From Sphaerisporangium krabiense (GTDB lineage Bacteria > Actinomycetota > Actinomycetes > Streptosporangiales > Streptosporangiaceae), in NCBI RefSeq assembly GCF_014200435.1, contig NZ_JACHBR010000001.1, positions 4,247,501-4,311,500 on the forward strand: 64,000 bases of DNA. Reading direction: 5' to 3'. The translations under genes and the position numbers were made by a program. The first letter of the stretch is position 1. Every line of letters starts with the position of its first letter. This document shows positions 8,008 through 16,129 of this stretch, piece by piece. Under the pieces are notes generated by a model. It had not been told where the DNA came from, did not search any database, and saw nothing but the letters and a program-made list of their open reading frames with translations.

Positions 8008-8589
8008 GCGTCGTCCCGGTGGGAGGATCGGCGGCCCACCGGCCCCTGACAGTTCGAGATCGCCACTATCGCAACTTATTCGCGACACCGAGTTCTTCGC
8101 ACCGGAGTTCTTCGCCGAAGCCGTCAGGCGGCGGCGCCACAAGTGGCACACCATGATCGCCGAGGGCAACGGCACCGTCCTGCCGGCCAGGCTCGACGGG
8201 GTGGATGGACGTCCTCGTCCCCGAGTGTGGCGGCGGCCGGCCTGGACGGCGTCGCAGTAGGCCGGTCGTCAGGCTCGGAGGACATCCTCCCCCGGCGTCC
8301 ACGTGTGCTGATCACTGTTCGACCGCCGGTCGGCGGCCTCTGACCGCCTTCGGCGGACTTTCCCGTACATGTACGGATGGCACTACGGATAGGCAGAACG
8401 CGACCCGGCACCTAGCGTCACGAAAAAGGGCGGTTCACCAGGCCGCCCGGTCGCAGTGAACCCGGTCACCCCCCAACCCCTTCACGCTTCCGGCCCGCGA
8501 CGTCCGGCGGCGTGGCCCCGCCGTCCGCGTGCCCGGCGATGGACTCGGTGACGGACTCCGGCGGCGGACGGCACAGAAAGGATGCGCGC
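8008..8589. other. 582-bp gap with decayed coding character and a palindrome
   Basis: Bases 8085-8200 on the plus strand read FFAPEFFAEAVRRRRHKWH in a frame without its own start, which looks like a leftover of a gene I do not recognise. A hairpin-forming stretch (GACCGCC and CGGCGG copies) lies around 8320-8360. CCGTACATGTACGG at 8363-8376 is a perfect palindrome and may be an operator for the M4 peptidase gene downstream. No complete gene is visible. Confidence 0.4.
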
Positions 8590-10806
8590 ATGAGGCGTAG
8601 AGCCTTGATCGCGGCAGCCGCCGGCCTGACCGTCGTGACATCGGCGGCACCGGCGACGTTCGCCGCGTCCTCGGCGGTGAAGCCCCCGCCCGGCGCGGCC
8701 GCCCGGCCCCTGTCCGCCGACCCGCTCGACCTCGCCACGCGGGCGGCGGACCAGGCCGTCGCCGGTCAGTTGGACGACCTGCGCAAGGGCGCCGACGAGG
8801 TCTGGCATCGCACCAGGATCATCCCCGGCGCGGGCGGCCTCTACTACGCCGCCTACGACCGGACCTACAAGGGGCTGCCCGTGATCGGCGGCGCCGCGGT
8901 CGTGGTCGTGGACTCGGCCGGACGCGTCCGCGAGACCATCGCGACCTCCGGCCCCACCACCGGCGTGCCCACCACGGCGACGGTGCCCGCCCGCGACGCC
9001 CTGGCCACCGCCAGGACGCGCCTGGACCGCGTGGACGACACCGCCGCCCCGCACCTGGTCGTACTGGCCCACGCCTCCAAGGCCCGGCTCGCCTGGGAGG
9101 CCACGGTGGCGGGCATCGCCGGCGGCCGGCCCAGCATCCAGCACGTGTACGTGGACGCCCGCACCCGCGAGATCGCCGGATCCTACGACGCCGTCCGCGC
9201 CGGCACCGGCAACGGCTACTACAACGGCCAGGTCACCATCCAGACGGCCGGCTCCGGCAGTTCGTACTCGATGACCGACACCACCCGTCCCGGCATCAGA
9301 TGCGGCGGCCAGACCGGCGCGGCCTACACCGGCACCGACGACATCTGGGGCAACGGCCTCGGCACCAACCTCGAGACCGCCTGCGTGGACGTCCTGTACG
9401 GGGTGCAGCGCATGTGGGACATGCTGCGTGACTGGCTGGGCTTCAACGGCATCAACGGCTCCGGAGGCGGCTACCCCGCGCGCGTCGGGCTGAACGACGT
9501 GAACGCGTACTGGAACGGCAGCTACGTCAACTTCGGCCACACCCAGGACAACCAGCGTCAGGTCACGTCGATGGACTTCGTGGCGCACGAGTACAGCCAC
9601 GTCATCACCGGCTACTACCCTCCGAACCCGTATCCGGAGGCGGAGGCACTCGACGAGGGGGCCGGTGACATCTTCGGAGCCCTGACCGAGCACTACGCCA
9701 ACAACCCCGCGGACCCGCCGGACTACCTGGTCGGCGAGGAGACCAACCTCGTCGGACAGGGGCCGGTCCGTTACATGTACGACCCCTCGCGGGCAGGGAA
9801 TCTGAACTGCTACGCGACAGGTGTCTACGACCTCTACAAGTTGGCCGGTCCGCTGACCCACTGGTTCTACCTGCTGGCCGAGGGCTCGACCCCCGGCGGC
9901 GGCAAGCCGTCCAGCCCGACCTGCCCCCGTGGCCCCTCCTGGGTCACGGGCATCGGCATCCAGAAGGCCGGCAAGATCTTCATGGGCGCGCTCCAGCGCA
10001 GGCCCGCCAACTGGACCTACGCCATCGCCCGCGTCGCGTCCCTGTCCTCGGCCATCGCGCTGTACGGGGCCAACAGCCAAGAATGCGTTTCCACCAGGGA
10101 CGCGTGGAACGCCGTCGGCGTCCCGGTCCAGTCAGAGCCCCAATGCACCTTCATAGCGCCCGACTTCTCGCTGTGGGCGACCCCGAACTCCGGGTACATC
10201 CCCCCGGGTGGCTCGGTCTCCACCATGGTCGCCACGCGGACGATCGTGGGCGCCCCGCAGACGGTCGCCCTGACCGCGTCGGGCCTGCCGAGCGGCGCGA
10301 CCGCGACGTTCACCCCCGCGTCCGTCACCTCGGGCGGTTCGGTGTCGCTGACCATCACCACCTCGGCGAGCACTCCCGAGGGCTCCTACACCGTAGTGAT
10401 CAAGGGTACGGGCTCCACCGCCGCCCACACGGCGGTCTACACATTGCGCGTGGCGACGGCCGTCGAACAGCGGACGTTCCGCAACGACGCCGACTACCCG
10501 ATCCCCGACAACGCGACGATCACCAGCCCGGTCACCTCGACCGCCACCGGAAACGCCGTCTCCCCGGTCCAGGTCGACGTCACCATCGACCATCCCTGCG
10601 CGGAGGACCTGCAGATCCGCCTGCGCGGACCGGACGGCGTCTACTACACGCTGGCGACCAGCGGTACCAGCACCTGCACGTCCTTCGGCACCCGCAGGTA
10701 CACGGCCCCGGTCACCCAGCAGGCGGCCGGCACCTGGGTCTTGGAGGTGACCGACAACTACCGCAAGGACACCGGCCGCCTGGACGCGTGGAGCGTCATC
10801 GTCTGA
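8590..10806 (+). CDS. Secreted M4 (thermolysin-like) metallopeptidase with Ig-like and P domains
   Basis: The 738-residue preproprotein has a Sec signal peptide (RRRALIAAAAGLTVV ... ATFAAS), an FTP/PepSY-type propeptide to about residue 205, and an M4 catalytic domain. Zinc ligands are H333 and H337 in HEYSH, with E334 as base and E356 in ALDEGAGD as third ligand. A bacterial Ig-like domain follows (about 525-620), then a proprotein-convertase-type P domain (from about RTFRNDADYPIPDN to WSVIV). GAAAGGAT precedes the ATG at 8590. It is the plus-strand member of three related M4 genes in this region. Likely function is digestion of external protein. Confidence 0.92.
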   Translation: MRRRALIAAAAGLTVVTSAAPATFAASSAVKPPPGAAARPLSADPLDLATRAADQAVAGQLDDLRKGADEVWHRTRIIPGAGGLYYAAYDRTYKGLPVIGGAAVVVVDSAGRVRETIATSGPTTGVPTTATVPARDALATARTRLDRVDDTAAPHLVVLAHASKARLAWEATVAGIAGGRPSIQHVYVDARTREIAGSYDAVRAGTGNGYYNGQVTIQTAGSGSSYSMTDTTRPGIRCGGQTGAAYTGTDDIWGNGLGTNLETACVDVLYGVQRMWDMLRDWLGFNGINGSGGGYPARVGLNDVNAYWNGSYVNFGHTQDNQRQVTSMDFVAHEYSHVITGYYPPNPYPEAEALDEGAGDIFGALTEHYANNPADPPDYLVGEETNLVGQGPVRYMYDPSRAGNLNCYATGVYDLYKLAGPLTHWFYLLAEGSTPGGGKPSSPTCPRGPSWVTGIGIQKAGKIFMGALQRRPANWTYAIARVASLSSAIALYGANSQECVSTRDAWNAVGVPVQSEPQCTFIAPDFSLWATPNSGYIPPGGSVSTMVATRTIVGAPQTVALTASGLPSGATATFTPASVTSGGSVSLTITTSASTPEGSYTVVIKGTGSTAAHTAVYTLRVATAVEQRTFRNDADYPIPDNATITSPVTSTATGNAVSPVQVDVTIDHPCAEDLQIRLRGPDGVYYTLATSGTSTCTSFGTRRYTAPVTQQAAGTWVLEVTDNYRKDTGRLDAWSVIV

Positions 10807-10827
10807 CCGAGGACCGCCGGGCGGGCC

Positions 10828-11385
10828 TCAATGGCCCACCGTCACCTTGAGCAGCGCGATCGCGGCGGCCACCGCGGCGAGCGCCGGCCCCGCGAGCAGA
10901 GTGCGCGCCGATGCCCGGCTCGACCGTAACCGCTCCACGATGAGCCCGACCAACGCCAGGCGCAGGAGCAGGTACACGTCGGAGGCGACGATGGCCGTCA
11001 TCCCGGGCAGCCAGCCGGCCCAGGCCGCGGCCATGAGCAGGCACGGGACGAAGGCCGTCGTCGCGATCGGCCCCGCGTCGCGCAGTTCGTGCCGTATCAC
11101 GGCACGGGTCGGCGTGTCGTCGCTGCGGGCGTTGTGGCCGATCAGCTCGGCGAACACGTGCGCGAGGAACGTCGAGAACGCCACGCCGGACACCAGCTGT
11201 AACGCGTGCCCGTGCGCCACGTCGTCCCGCGTCATCGGCACGATCGCGGCGAAGATGATGATGTTTCCGTACACGTAGGCGGAGATCCGCGCGGCGGCCT
11301 GCTCTCTCGGCAGCGCCTTGCTCGCGCGGTAGTGGACGACCCGCTCCCGCAAGGTACGACCATGAGGGCTCCTGAGGCTGCTCAC
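10828..11385 (-). CDS. Integral membrane protein of unknown function
   Basis: I do not recognise the family. The 185-residue product has a basic N-terminus (RSPHGRTLRERVVHYRASK) and about four hydrophobic helices: YVYGNIIIFAAIVPM, ALQLVSGVAFSTFLAHVFAEL, TAFVPCLLMAAAWAGWL and the C-terminal LLAGPALAAVAAAIALL. The conserved-looking polar segment FLAHVFAELIGHNAR sits at the end of the second helix. I chose the GTG at 11385, which has AGGG 7 bases upstream; the frame stays open to an ATG at 11457 that abuts the Nudix remnant. It converges with the M4 gene at 10806. Confidence 0.6.
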   Translation of the reverse strand: MSSLRSPHGRTLRERVVHYRASKALPREQAAARISAYVYGNIIIFAAIVPMTRDDVAHGHALQLVSGVAFSTFLAHVFAELIGHNARSDDTPTRAVIRHELRDAGPIATTAFVPCLLMAAAWAGWLPGMTAIVASDVYLLLRLALVGLIVERLRSSRASARTLLAGPALAAVAAAIALLKVTVGH

Positions 11386-11457
11386 TCGCGTAACCCTACT
11401 GTGACCCCGTAGCGCCGCTTTCGTGACCATCTCAATGGGACAGGTTACGGTCATCAC

Positions 11458-11751
11458 ATGAGCGATCCGGATCCGTCCTTCATCGCCGGGCTAGCACGCG
11501 TGCGCGCCGCCGCGGGGGCACTCATCCGTGACGAGGCGGGACGCGTGCTCATCGTGCAGATCACCGACCATCTCGCGCCGGAGTGGTCGAGCAGAGGTAT
11601 CTGGTCGGTGGCTCGCTCAGCAGCAGTGGGCGGTATCCGCGGCGGAGGCGGGGGCGGCGGTCACGGTGGCGGCGCCGATGGAGATGAGGGCGGCCAGGAG
11701 GGCTGTAGCGATACGACGACGCATGGGAACTCCTTAGCGGTTGGGAATTGA
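11458..11751 (+). pseudogene. Nudix hydrolase N-terminal remnant
   Basis: The first 46 residues (MSDPDPSFIAGLARVRAAAG, then ALIRDEAGRVLIVQ) match the first strands of Nudix hydrolases. The Nudix box GX5EX7REUXEEXGU never follows. Instead the frame passes into glycine-rich sequence that is the antisense of the small secreted peptide gene at 11617-11724. The junction near 11600 marks a deletion or insertion. Confidence 0.6.
11617..11724 (-). CDS. Small secreted peptide precursor, 35 residues, ending in Cys-Cys
   Basis: An ATG at 11724 with AAGGAG 6 bases upstream opens a 35-codon frame ending TGA at 11617. The product has a complete Sec signal: basic start MRRR, hydrophobic core IATALLAALISIGAATVTA and a cleavage site after APASA. 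The predicted mature part is only ADTAHCC. No homologue comes to mind. It may be a secreted signal or metal-binding peptide. It may equally be a longer secreted protein cut off by the event that broke the neighbouring Nudix gene. It lies about 1 kb from an XRE-TPR regulator gene, a class that senses peptides in some Firmicutes. Confidence 0.55.
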   Translation of the reverse strand: MRRRIATALLAALISIGAATVTAAPASAADTAHCC

Positions 11752-11901
11752 TCACTCAAAAGCGTAGGGAGCGGACGTAGGTCTCGCCAGGCCCAAATCA
11801 TCCCGCTTTCCGATGCGAGGCATCGGCACGTATGAATGTCATGTCAGAGGACGTTAATCCGTGGCCGTCGTGGCACGCCTTATCGCATATGGTGACCGGC
11901 C

Positions 11902-12744
11902 ATGAGGTTCCTTTTCGTCGGTGGTAGCGGTTTTCTCGGCAGCGAATTGACTCGGCGGTTGCCGGCGGCCGGGCATGAGGTGGCCGCGACGTACCTGACC
12001 AGGTCGAGAGAGGCCCCGGGGGTCGGGTGGCTGCGGCTCGATGTGCGCGGACGAGAAGACGTCGACACGTTGGTCCGCGCATTTCGCCCAGAAGTGGTCA
12101 TCAACGCCGCGTACCGGCAGGCAGATTGGGCGACCACCGCGAATGGCGCCGTGAACGTGGCCCTCGCCGCCGCCGCGGCGGACGCGCGTCTGGTTCATGT
12201 GTCCAGCGACGCGGTCTTTTCCGGCGCCGCCATTCACTACGACGAGACGTGCGACCCTGACCCGATCACCCCGTATGGTGCGGCCAAAGCCGCCGCCGAG
12301 ACAGCGATCAGCGCGATCGCGCCGACCGCGGTCATCGCCCGGACATCCCTGATCGTCGGTGACGGCGATTCTTCGCACGAGGCGTTCGTGCATGCACTGG
12401 CGACCGGCAGGGCGAGTGGAATGCTGTTCACGGATGAGGTGCGATGTCCGGTCCATGTCACCGATCTCGCCGCGGCGCTCCTCGAACTCGCCGCATCCGA
12501 CCATCATGGCGTTCACCATGTCGCCGGAGCCGACGCGGTGACCCGCTACGAACTGGGATCCCTCATCGCCCGACGTGACGGACTCGACCCGGACCGGCTG
12601 CCTTCAGGGCGGCGGGCGGACAGCGGCACGCCCCGCCCCTTGGACGTCCGCTTGGACTGCGCCACGACCCAACGGCGACTCGGTACCAGGCTGCGGGGCG
12701 CGCACGAGTTCCTGAAACCACCGGCACCATCTATCGCGAGGTAA
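11902..12744 (+). CDS. NAD-dependent epimerase / RmlD-like sugar nucleotide reductase
   Basis: The 280-residue protein is an extended SDR. It has GGSGFLG at residues 7-13 for nucleotide binding, an HVSSDAVFSG segment and the catalytic YGAAKAAAE (Tyr-x3-Lys). The VHVTDLAAALLELA segment matches the C-terminal part of dTDP-4-dehydrorhamnose reductases (RmlD). No other dTDP-rhamnose genes are nearby, so a role in nucleotide sugar reduction is only family-level inference. It converges with the XRE-TPR gene, with 10 bases between the stops. Confidence 0.8.
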   Translation: MRFLFVGGSGFLGSELTRRLPAAGHEVAATYLTRSREAPGVGWLRLDVRGREDVDTLVRAFRPEVVINAAYRQADWATTANGAVNVALAAAAADARLVHVSSDAVFSGAAIHYDETCDPDPITPYGAAKAAAETAISAIAPTAVIARTSLIVGDGDSSHEAFVHALATGRASGMLFTDEVRCPVHVTDLAAALLELAASDHHGVHHVAGADAVTRYELGSLIARRDGLDPDRLPSGRRADSGTPRPLDVRLDCATTQRRLGTRLRGAHEFLKPPAPSIAR

Positions 12745-12754
12745 CAGCGGTGGG

Positions 12755-14008
12755 TCACTCCGCGTGGAGGATGCGTTCCAGGTGGAGGAGGCCGGTTCTC
12801 AGGGCTTCGGTGGCGTCGGACATGCGGTTCTGGGTGGTGAGGAGGGTGCCGAGGGTGTCGACGGCTCGGGCGAGTTCGTGGCGGGCGTTGCGGCGTGCGG
12901 CCAGGGTCACGGCGTCTCGGAGGCGGGTTTCGGCCTCGGCCTCGTCACCCTCGTCGAGCGCTACGAGGCCCAGTTCCCGGTAAGCGCGGACGACGTACAG
13001 CGGCGGCGCGCCGGCCGGATCGGCAGGCGGGGCGGTCTGGGGGAGGGGGTGGTCGGTGAGGGACGCGAGGAGCAGGGCGCGGGCGGCGGCGTGGTGGCCC
13101 TGGCGGCGGTGGACCTCGGCCAGGTCCACGCTCACGTCGAGTGCTTCCTCGGCGTCGCCGTACAACTGGCGGGCGCGGGTGAGGTCGGCGGCGGCGGAGG
13201 TCAGGTCGCCGGTCGTCTTGAGGCGGCGGCCCCGGGCGCGGAAGCAGGCCGCCAGCGCCGGGAGCAGCGCCGCCCGACGGTACGCCGACCGTGCCTGGCC
13301 GAGCGCGACGGCGGTGTCCGTGACGCGGCGGGCTGCCAGCAGGGCCCGCGCGGTGGCGAGGTGGCCCGCGCCGACGGTCACGGGGTCGCCCGGGCCGGCC
13401 AGCGCGAGGGCCTCGTCGGCGGCTTCGGCGGCACGGTCGTCCGCCCCGGCCTGGAGGTATCTGGCGGCCAGGCCGCTGTGCACGGCGTAGCGGGCGTCGG
13501 GGTCCAGGTGGCCGGCCGCGCTCAGTTCCTCGCGGGCCTCCTCCAGCAGGTGGATGGCGTACTCGGTGGTGGCGCGGTCCGCGCGGGCCAGGATGAGCGG
13601 GATGCGATCGGGGAGCGGCTCCCCGGCGAGGAGCCGCGCCGCGGTGTCCAGATGCCCGGCCTCGCCGGAGGCGAGGAGGGCCCACGCCTGGCGGCGGGTG
13701 TCGCCGAGGGTGGCGGCGTGCTCGGCGACCGCGGCGAGGCCGGTGCCGGTCGCCATGGCTTCGACCAGGGCGAACTCCAGCTCGATGGCCGGGTCCACCG
13801 GCCGGCCGAGGGCCAGTTCGTCCTCGCTGACCCCGAGCCGTGCCGCGAAGTGCCGCAGCGCGTCGCCCGACGGTGTGCGGCGGCCGCTTTCGACGGACGA
13901 GACGTATCCGGCGGTGTAGTTCGGCTCGGCCAGGTCGCGCTGGGTGAGGCCGCGGGCGGTCCGGAGCCGGTGGACGCGCCTGCCGATGTCCTCGTGCGCG
14001 TCGTCCAT
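12755..14008 (-). CDS. XRE family regulator with TPR domain
   Basis: The 417-residue protein begins with a Cro/cI-type helix-turn-helix (IGRRVHRLRTARGLTQRDLA to YVSSVESGRRTPS). The rest is helical with TPR-like repeats (for example LARAVDTLGTLLTTQNRMSDATEAL). The layout resembles peptide-sensing RRNPP regulators and the abundant actinobacterial XRE-TPR proteins. The start at 14008 fits the HTH boundary; the frame extends to 14065. The direct repeats GGCAGATC at 14069 and 14094 could be operator half-sites. It lies next to two secreted M4 peptidase genes on the same strand and has a close paralogue at 30070-31449. Confidence 0.88.
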   Translation of the reverse strand: MDDAHEDIGRRVHRLRTARGLTQRDLAEPNYTAGYVSSVESGRRTPSGDALRHFAARLGVSEDELALGRPVDPAIELEFALVEAMATGTGLAAVAEHAATLGDTRRQAWALLASGEAGHLDTAARLLAGEPLPDRIPLILARADRATTEYAIHLLEEAREELSAAGHLDPDARYAVHSGLAARYLQAGADDRAAEAADEALALAGPGDPVTVGAGHLATARALLAARRVTDTAVALGQARSAYRRAALLPALAACFRARGRRLKTTGDLTSAAADLTRARQLYGDAEEALDVSVDLAEVHRRQGHHAAARALLLASLTDHPLPQTAPPADPAGAPPLYVVRAYRELGLVALDEGDEAEAETRLRDAVTLAARRNARHELARAVDTLGTLLTTQNRMSDATEALRTGLLHLERILHAE

Positions 14009-14225
14009 CCGGTCGCCCCCCACATCTCGCCACGTGCCGCCGGCCATGCCGCGCCGTCGTGTCATGGTGGCAGATCACGCCGCCCGGAGAACCGGCAGAT
14101 CTCGCCCCTCACCGGGGATCAGCGCTCATCGCCTTTCGTTCGATGGGGGCGCGCCGCCTCCGGGGACAGGATCACCCATCCCGAATCCCCGGAGGCGGTG
14201 CTTCAGGCACCGTCTGGGACGGCGA

Positions 14226-15683
14226 TCAGGGGGTGGGGGTCGGGAGGGCCCGGATGGTGAGGGTGTAGGTGGTCGAGTGGGTGGGGTTGCCGGGGGCGTC
14301 GCCTGAGCCGGTGACGGTTACGGTGCGGGTTCCCGGCGGGGTGGTGGCCGAGGACGAGATGGTCAGCGTCGACCGGCCGCCGGAGGTGACCGCGGAGGGG
14401 CTGAAACTCGCGGTGGTTCCCGCCGGCAGGCCCCAGGCCGTCAAGGTGACGGTCTGCGGGACTCCTGTGTCGGTCCGCGTGTCCACGGTGGAGGCGACGA
14501 CCTGCCCCGGCAGCAGGCTGCCGGAGCTCGGGGTGAGCGAGAGCGAGAAGTCCGGCCGGTCGATGACGATTCCGCAGAGTGGCTCGTTGGCGCCCGCGGG
14601 GACGTTGACGGCGGTCCACGCGGCCTTCACGGCCTCGCATTCGAGGCCGCGGCCGTACAGCGCGATGGCGGCGGCGACGGAGGCGGCCCGGGAGTTGGCG
14701 TACTTCCAGCCGGTCGTCTTGCGCAGCAGCGCGCCCATGAAGATCTTGCCGGCCTTCTGGAGGCCGATGCCCTGCAGCGTGCGCGGGCCCGCGCACACCG
14801 GGCTGTCCGGCTTCCCGCCGCCGGGGTTGGTGCCCTCGGCGAGCAGGTAGAACCAGTGGTTCTGCGGGCCGGCCGCCTGGTGCACCTCGCTACCCGGGAT
14901 GGCGGCCGAGAAGCAGTTGGGGTCGCCGTTCAGGGAGGGGTTGTACATGTACCGCAGCGGACGGCCGTTGCCGGTGAGGTCCAGCTTCTCTCCGACCGTG
15001 TAGTCCGGCGGGTCGTTCGGGTTGGCGGCGAAGGCCTCGGTCAGCGCGCCGAAGATGTCGCCGGCGGACTCGGCGAGGCCGCCGGTCTCGTTGCCGGAGC
15101 CCGTGCCGCCCGGGGTGGTCTCGAAGATGGCGTGGCCGTACTCGTGGGCCACCATGTCGAGCGTGCCGTAATGGGGGTATCCGGGCTGCCTGGGGCCGAC
15201 GGCCAGGTACGAGCCGCTCCAGCGCGGGTACCCGTCCACCACGCCGACGCGCGCCGGGTAGCCGAGGCCCTGGCCGTTGATGCCGTTGCGGCCCAGCCAG
15301 TAGCGCAGCATGTCCCATTCCTTCTGCGCCGCGTACAGGACGTCGACGCAGGCGGTCTCCAGGCTGGTGAGCGTGCCGTCGCCCCAGTCGTCGGTGCTCT
15401 TGGTGAACGGCCTGCCGTCCGGCCCGCCGCACGCGAGGCCGGGCCGCAGCGGGTCTTTCATGGTGTAGAGGTCGCCGTAGTGGCTGGTGTCGATGGTGAC
15501 GTGGCCGTTGTAGTAGCCATGGCCGTTGGCCGGGGGGACGGTGGCGGCCTGCGTGGCGGGCGCGGCCGGTCGGGCGCCGGCCGCGGCGGTCGCGGCGGTC
15601 GCCGGTGCCGTCAGCGTGGCGGCGATCACGGCGGTGCTCACGGCCAGCGCGGGTAAGACCTTCGTCTTCGTGGGGGGTGTCAC
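14226..15683 (-). CDS. Secreted M4 metallopeptidase lacking a propeptide, with one Ig-like domain
   Basis: The 485-residue protein has a signal peptide (KVLPALAVSTAVIAATLTAP ... TATA) followed almost at once by the M4 catalytic domain at NGHGYYNGHVTIDT. The FTP/PepSY prodomain of about 150 residues found in both sister genes is missing. Zinc ligands are H180 and H184 in HEYGH with E205 in GLAESAGD. One Ig-like domain (SLSLTPSSGSLLPGQVV onward) ends the protein, with no P domain. The GTG at 15683 has GGAAGGAA at ideal distance. It shares promoter and leader with the M4-M28 gene upstream on the same strand. Confidence 0.9.
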   Translation of the reverse strand: MTPPTKTKVLPALAVSTAVIAATLTAPATAATAAAGARPAAPATQAATVPPANGHGYYNGHVTIDTSHYGDLYTMKDPLRPGLACGGPDGRPFTKSTDDWGDGTLTSLETACVDVLYAAQKEWDMLRYWLGRNGINGQGLGYPARVGVVDGYPRWSGSYLAVGPRQPGYPHYGTLDMVAHEYGHAIFETTPGGTGSGNETGGLAESAGDIFGALTEAFAANPNDPPDYTVGEKLDLTGNGRPLRYMYNPSLNGDPNCFSAAIPGSEVHQAAGPQNHWFYLLAEGTNPGGGKPDSPVCAGPRTLQGIGLQKAGKIFMGALLRKTTGWKYANSRAASVAAAIALYGRGLECEAVKAAWTAVNVPAGANEPLCGIVIDRPDFSLSLTPSSGSLLPGQVVASTVDTRTDTGVPQTVTLTAWGLPAGTTASFSPSAVTSGGRSTLTISSSATTPPGTRTVTVTGSGDAPGNPTHSTTYTLTIRALPTPTP

Positions 15684-15940
15684 GCGCTTCCTTCCTGCCG
15701 TGCCCGCCCTGGCCGGGGGATCTCGGGCACGAAGCGACGCGCGCCCGAGACTGCGCTCGGAGGCGGGCACCGAATCAAAAGGTGGGGAGATGCGGGCCCA
15801 TCACGCGGAACGGGAGCCCGGTCGTGCTCGACCGCGGCGTGGGGCGTCGCTCCGATGTCTCTTGGTGCTTCACTCAAGTCTCATCGCCCGTAGGACGGAA
15901 GCTAGATGCACCCCACAAATCCGTCAAGACGCGAAATTTC
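15684..15940 (-). promoter_or_regulatory. Promoter and about 208-nt leader of the propeptide-less M4 gene
   Basis: On the minus strand TTGACG (15922-15927) and TAGCTT (15899-15904) are 17 bp apart. CGAAATTTC (15932-15940) lies just upstream of the -35 box. The block downstream (CTTCCGT, CTAC, GGCGATG) recurs at the M4-M28 gene. A four-codon frame ATG-AGA-CTT-GAG-TGA (15884-15870) begins about 8 bases into the predicted transcript. The segment at 15794-15817 is 23/24 identical to 19685-19708. Confidence 0.65.
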
Positions 15941-16090
15941 ATGCTATTGACCTGGGCGTCGCCGCTGCCTCCGCCGACCTCAACCGGCGGACCCGTAAAA
16001 GGTAGGCCCGGCCGACCGCATCCCCACGCGGGCCAAGGCCCCGCGCCCCGCTCCGGGGGACGCGGCCTCGGCGAGATCGGCCGGGCCGGG

Positions 16091-16124
16091 CCTCCGGGAC
16101 CGCCGGGCATGGCGGTCCCGGAGG
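16091..16124 (-). terminator. Rho-independent-type hairpin after the M4-M28 gene
   Basis: CCTCCGGGACCGCC (16091-16104) pairs perfectly with GGCGGTCCCGGAGG (16111-16124) around a 6-nt loop. It lies 5 bases beyond the TGA of the minus-strand gene. There is no T-run, as is usual for actinomycetes. Confidence 0.85.
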
Positions 16125-16129
16125 CGGGA

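Noticed and set aside
8363-8376. Fourth operator of the TetR protein
   Set aside because: The half-sites match CGTACA/TGTACG but the 4-bp centre is missing, so the same dimer would not fit in the same way; kept only as an unassigned palindrome.
12764-14260. A 498-codon open frame antisense to the first XRE-TPR gene
   Set aside because: Valine/Gly/Arg-rich translation with no motif; the minus strand has a clear HTH and TPR protein.
15684-15904. ydaO (c-di-AMP) riboswitch in the M4 leader
   Set aside because: Such riboswitches precede wall peptidase genes in actinomycetes, but the conserved elements of that class could not be found in either leader.
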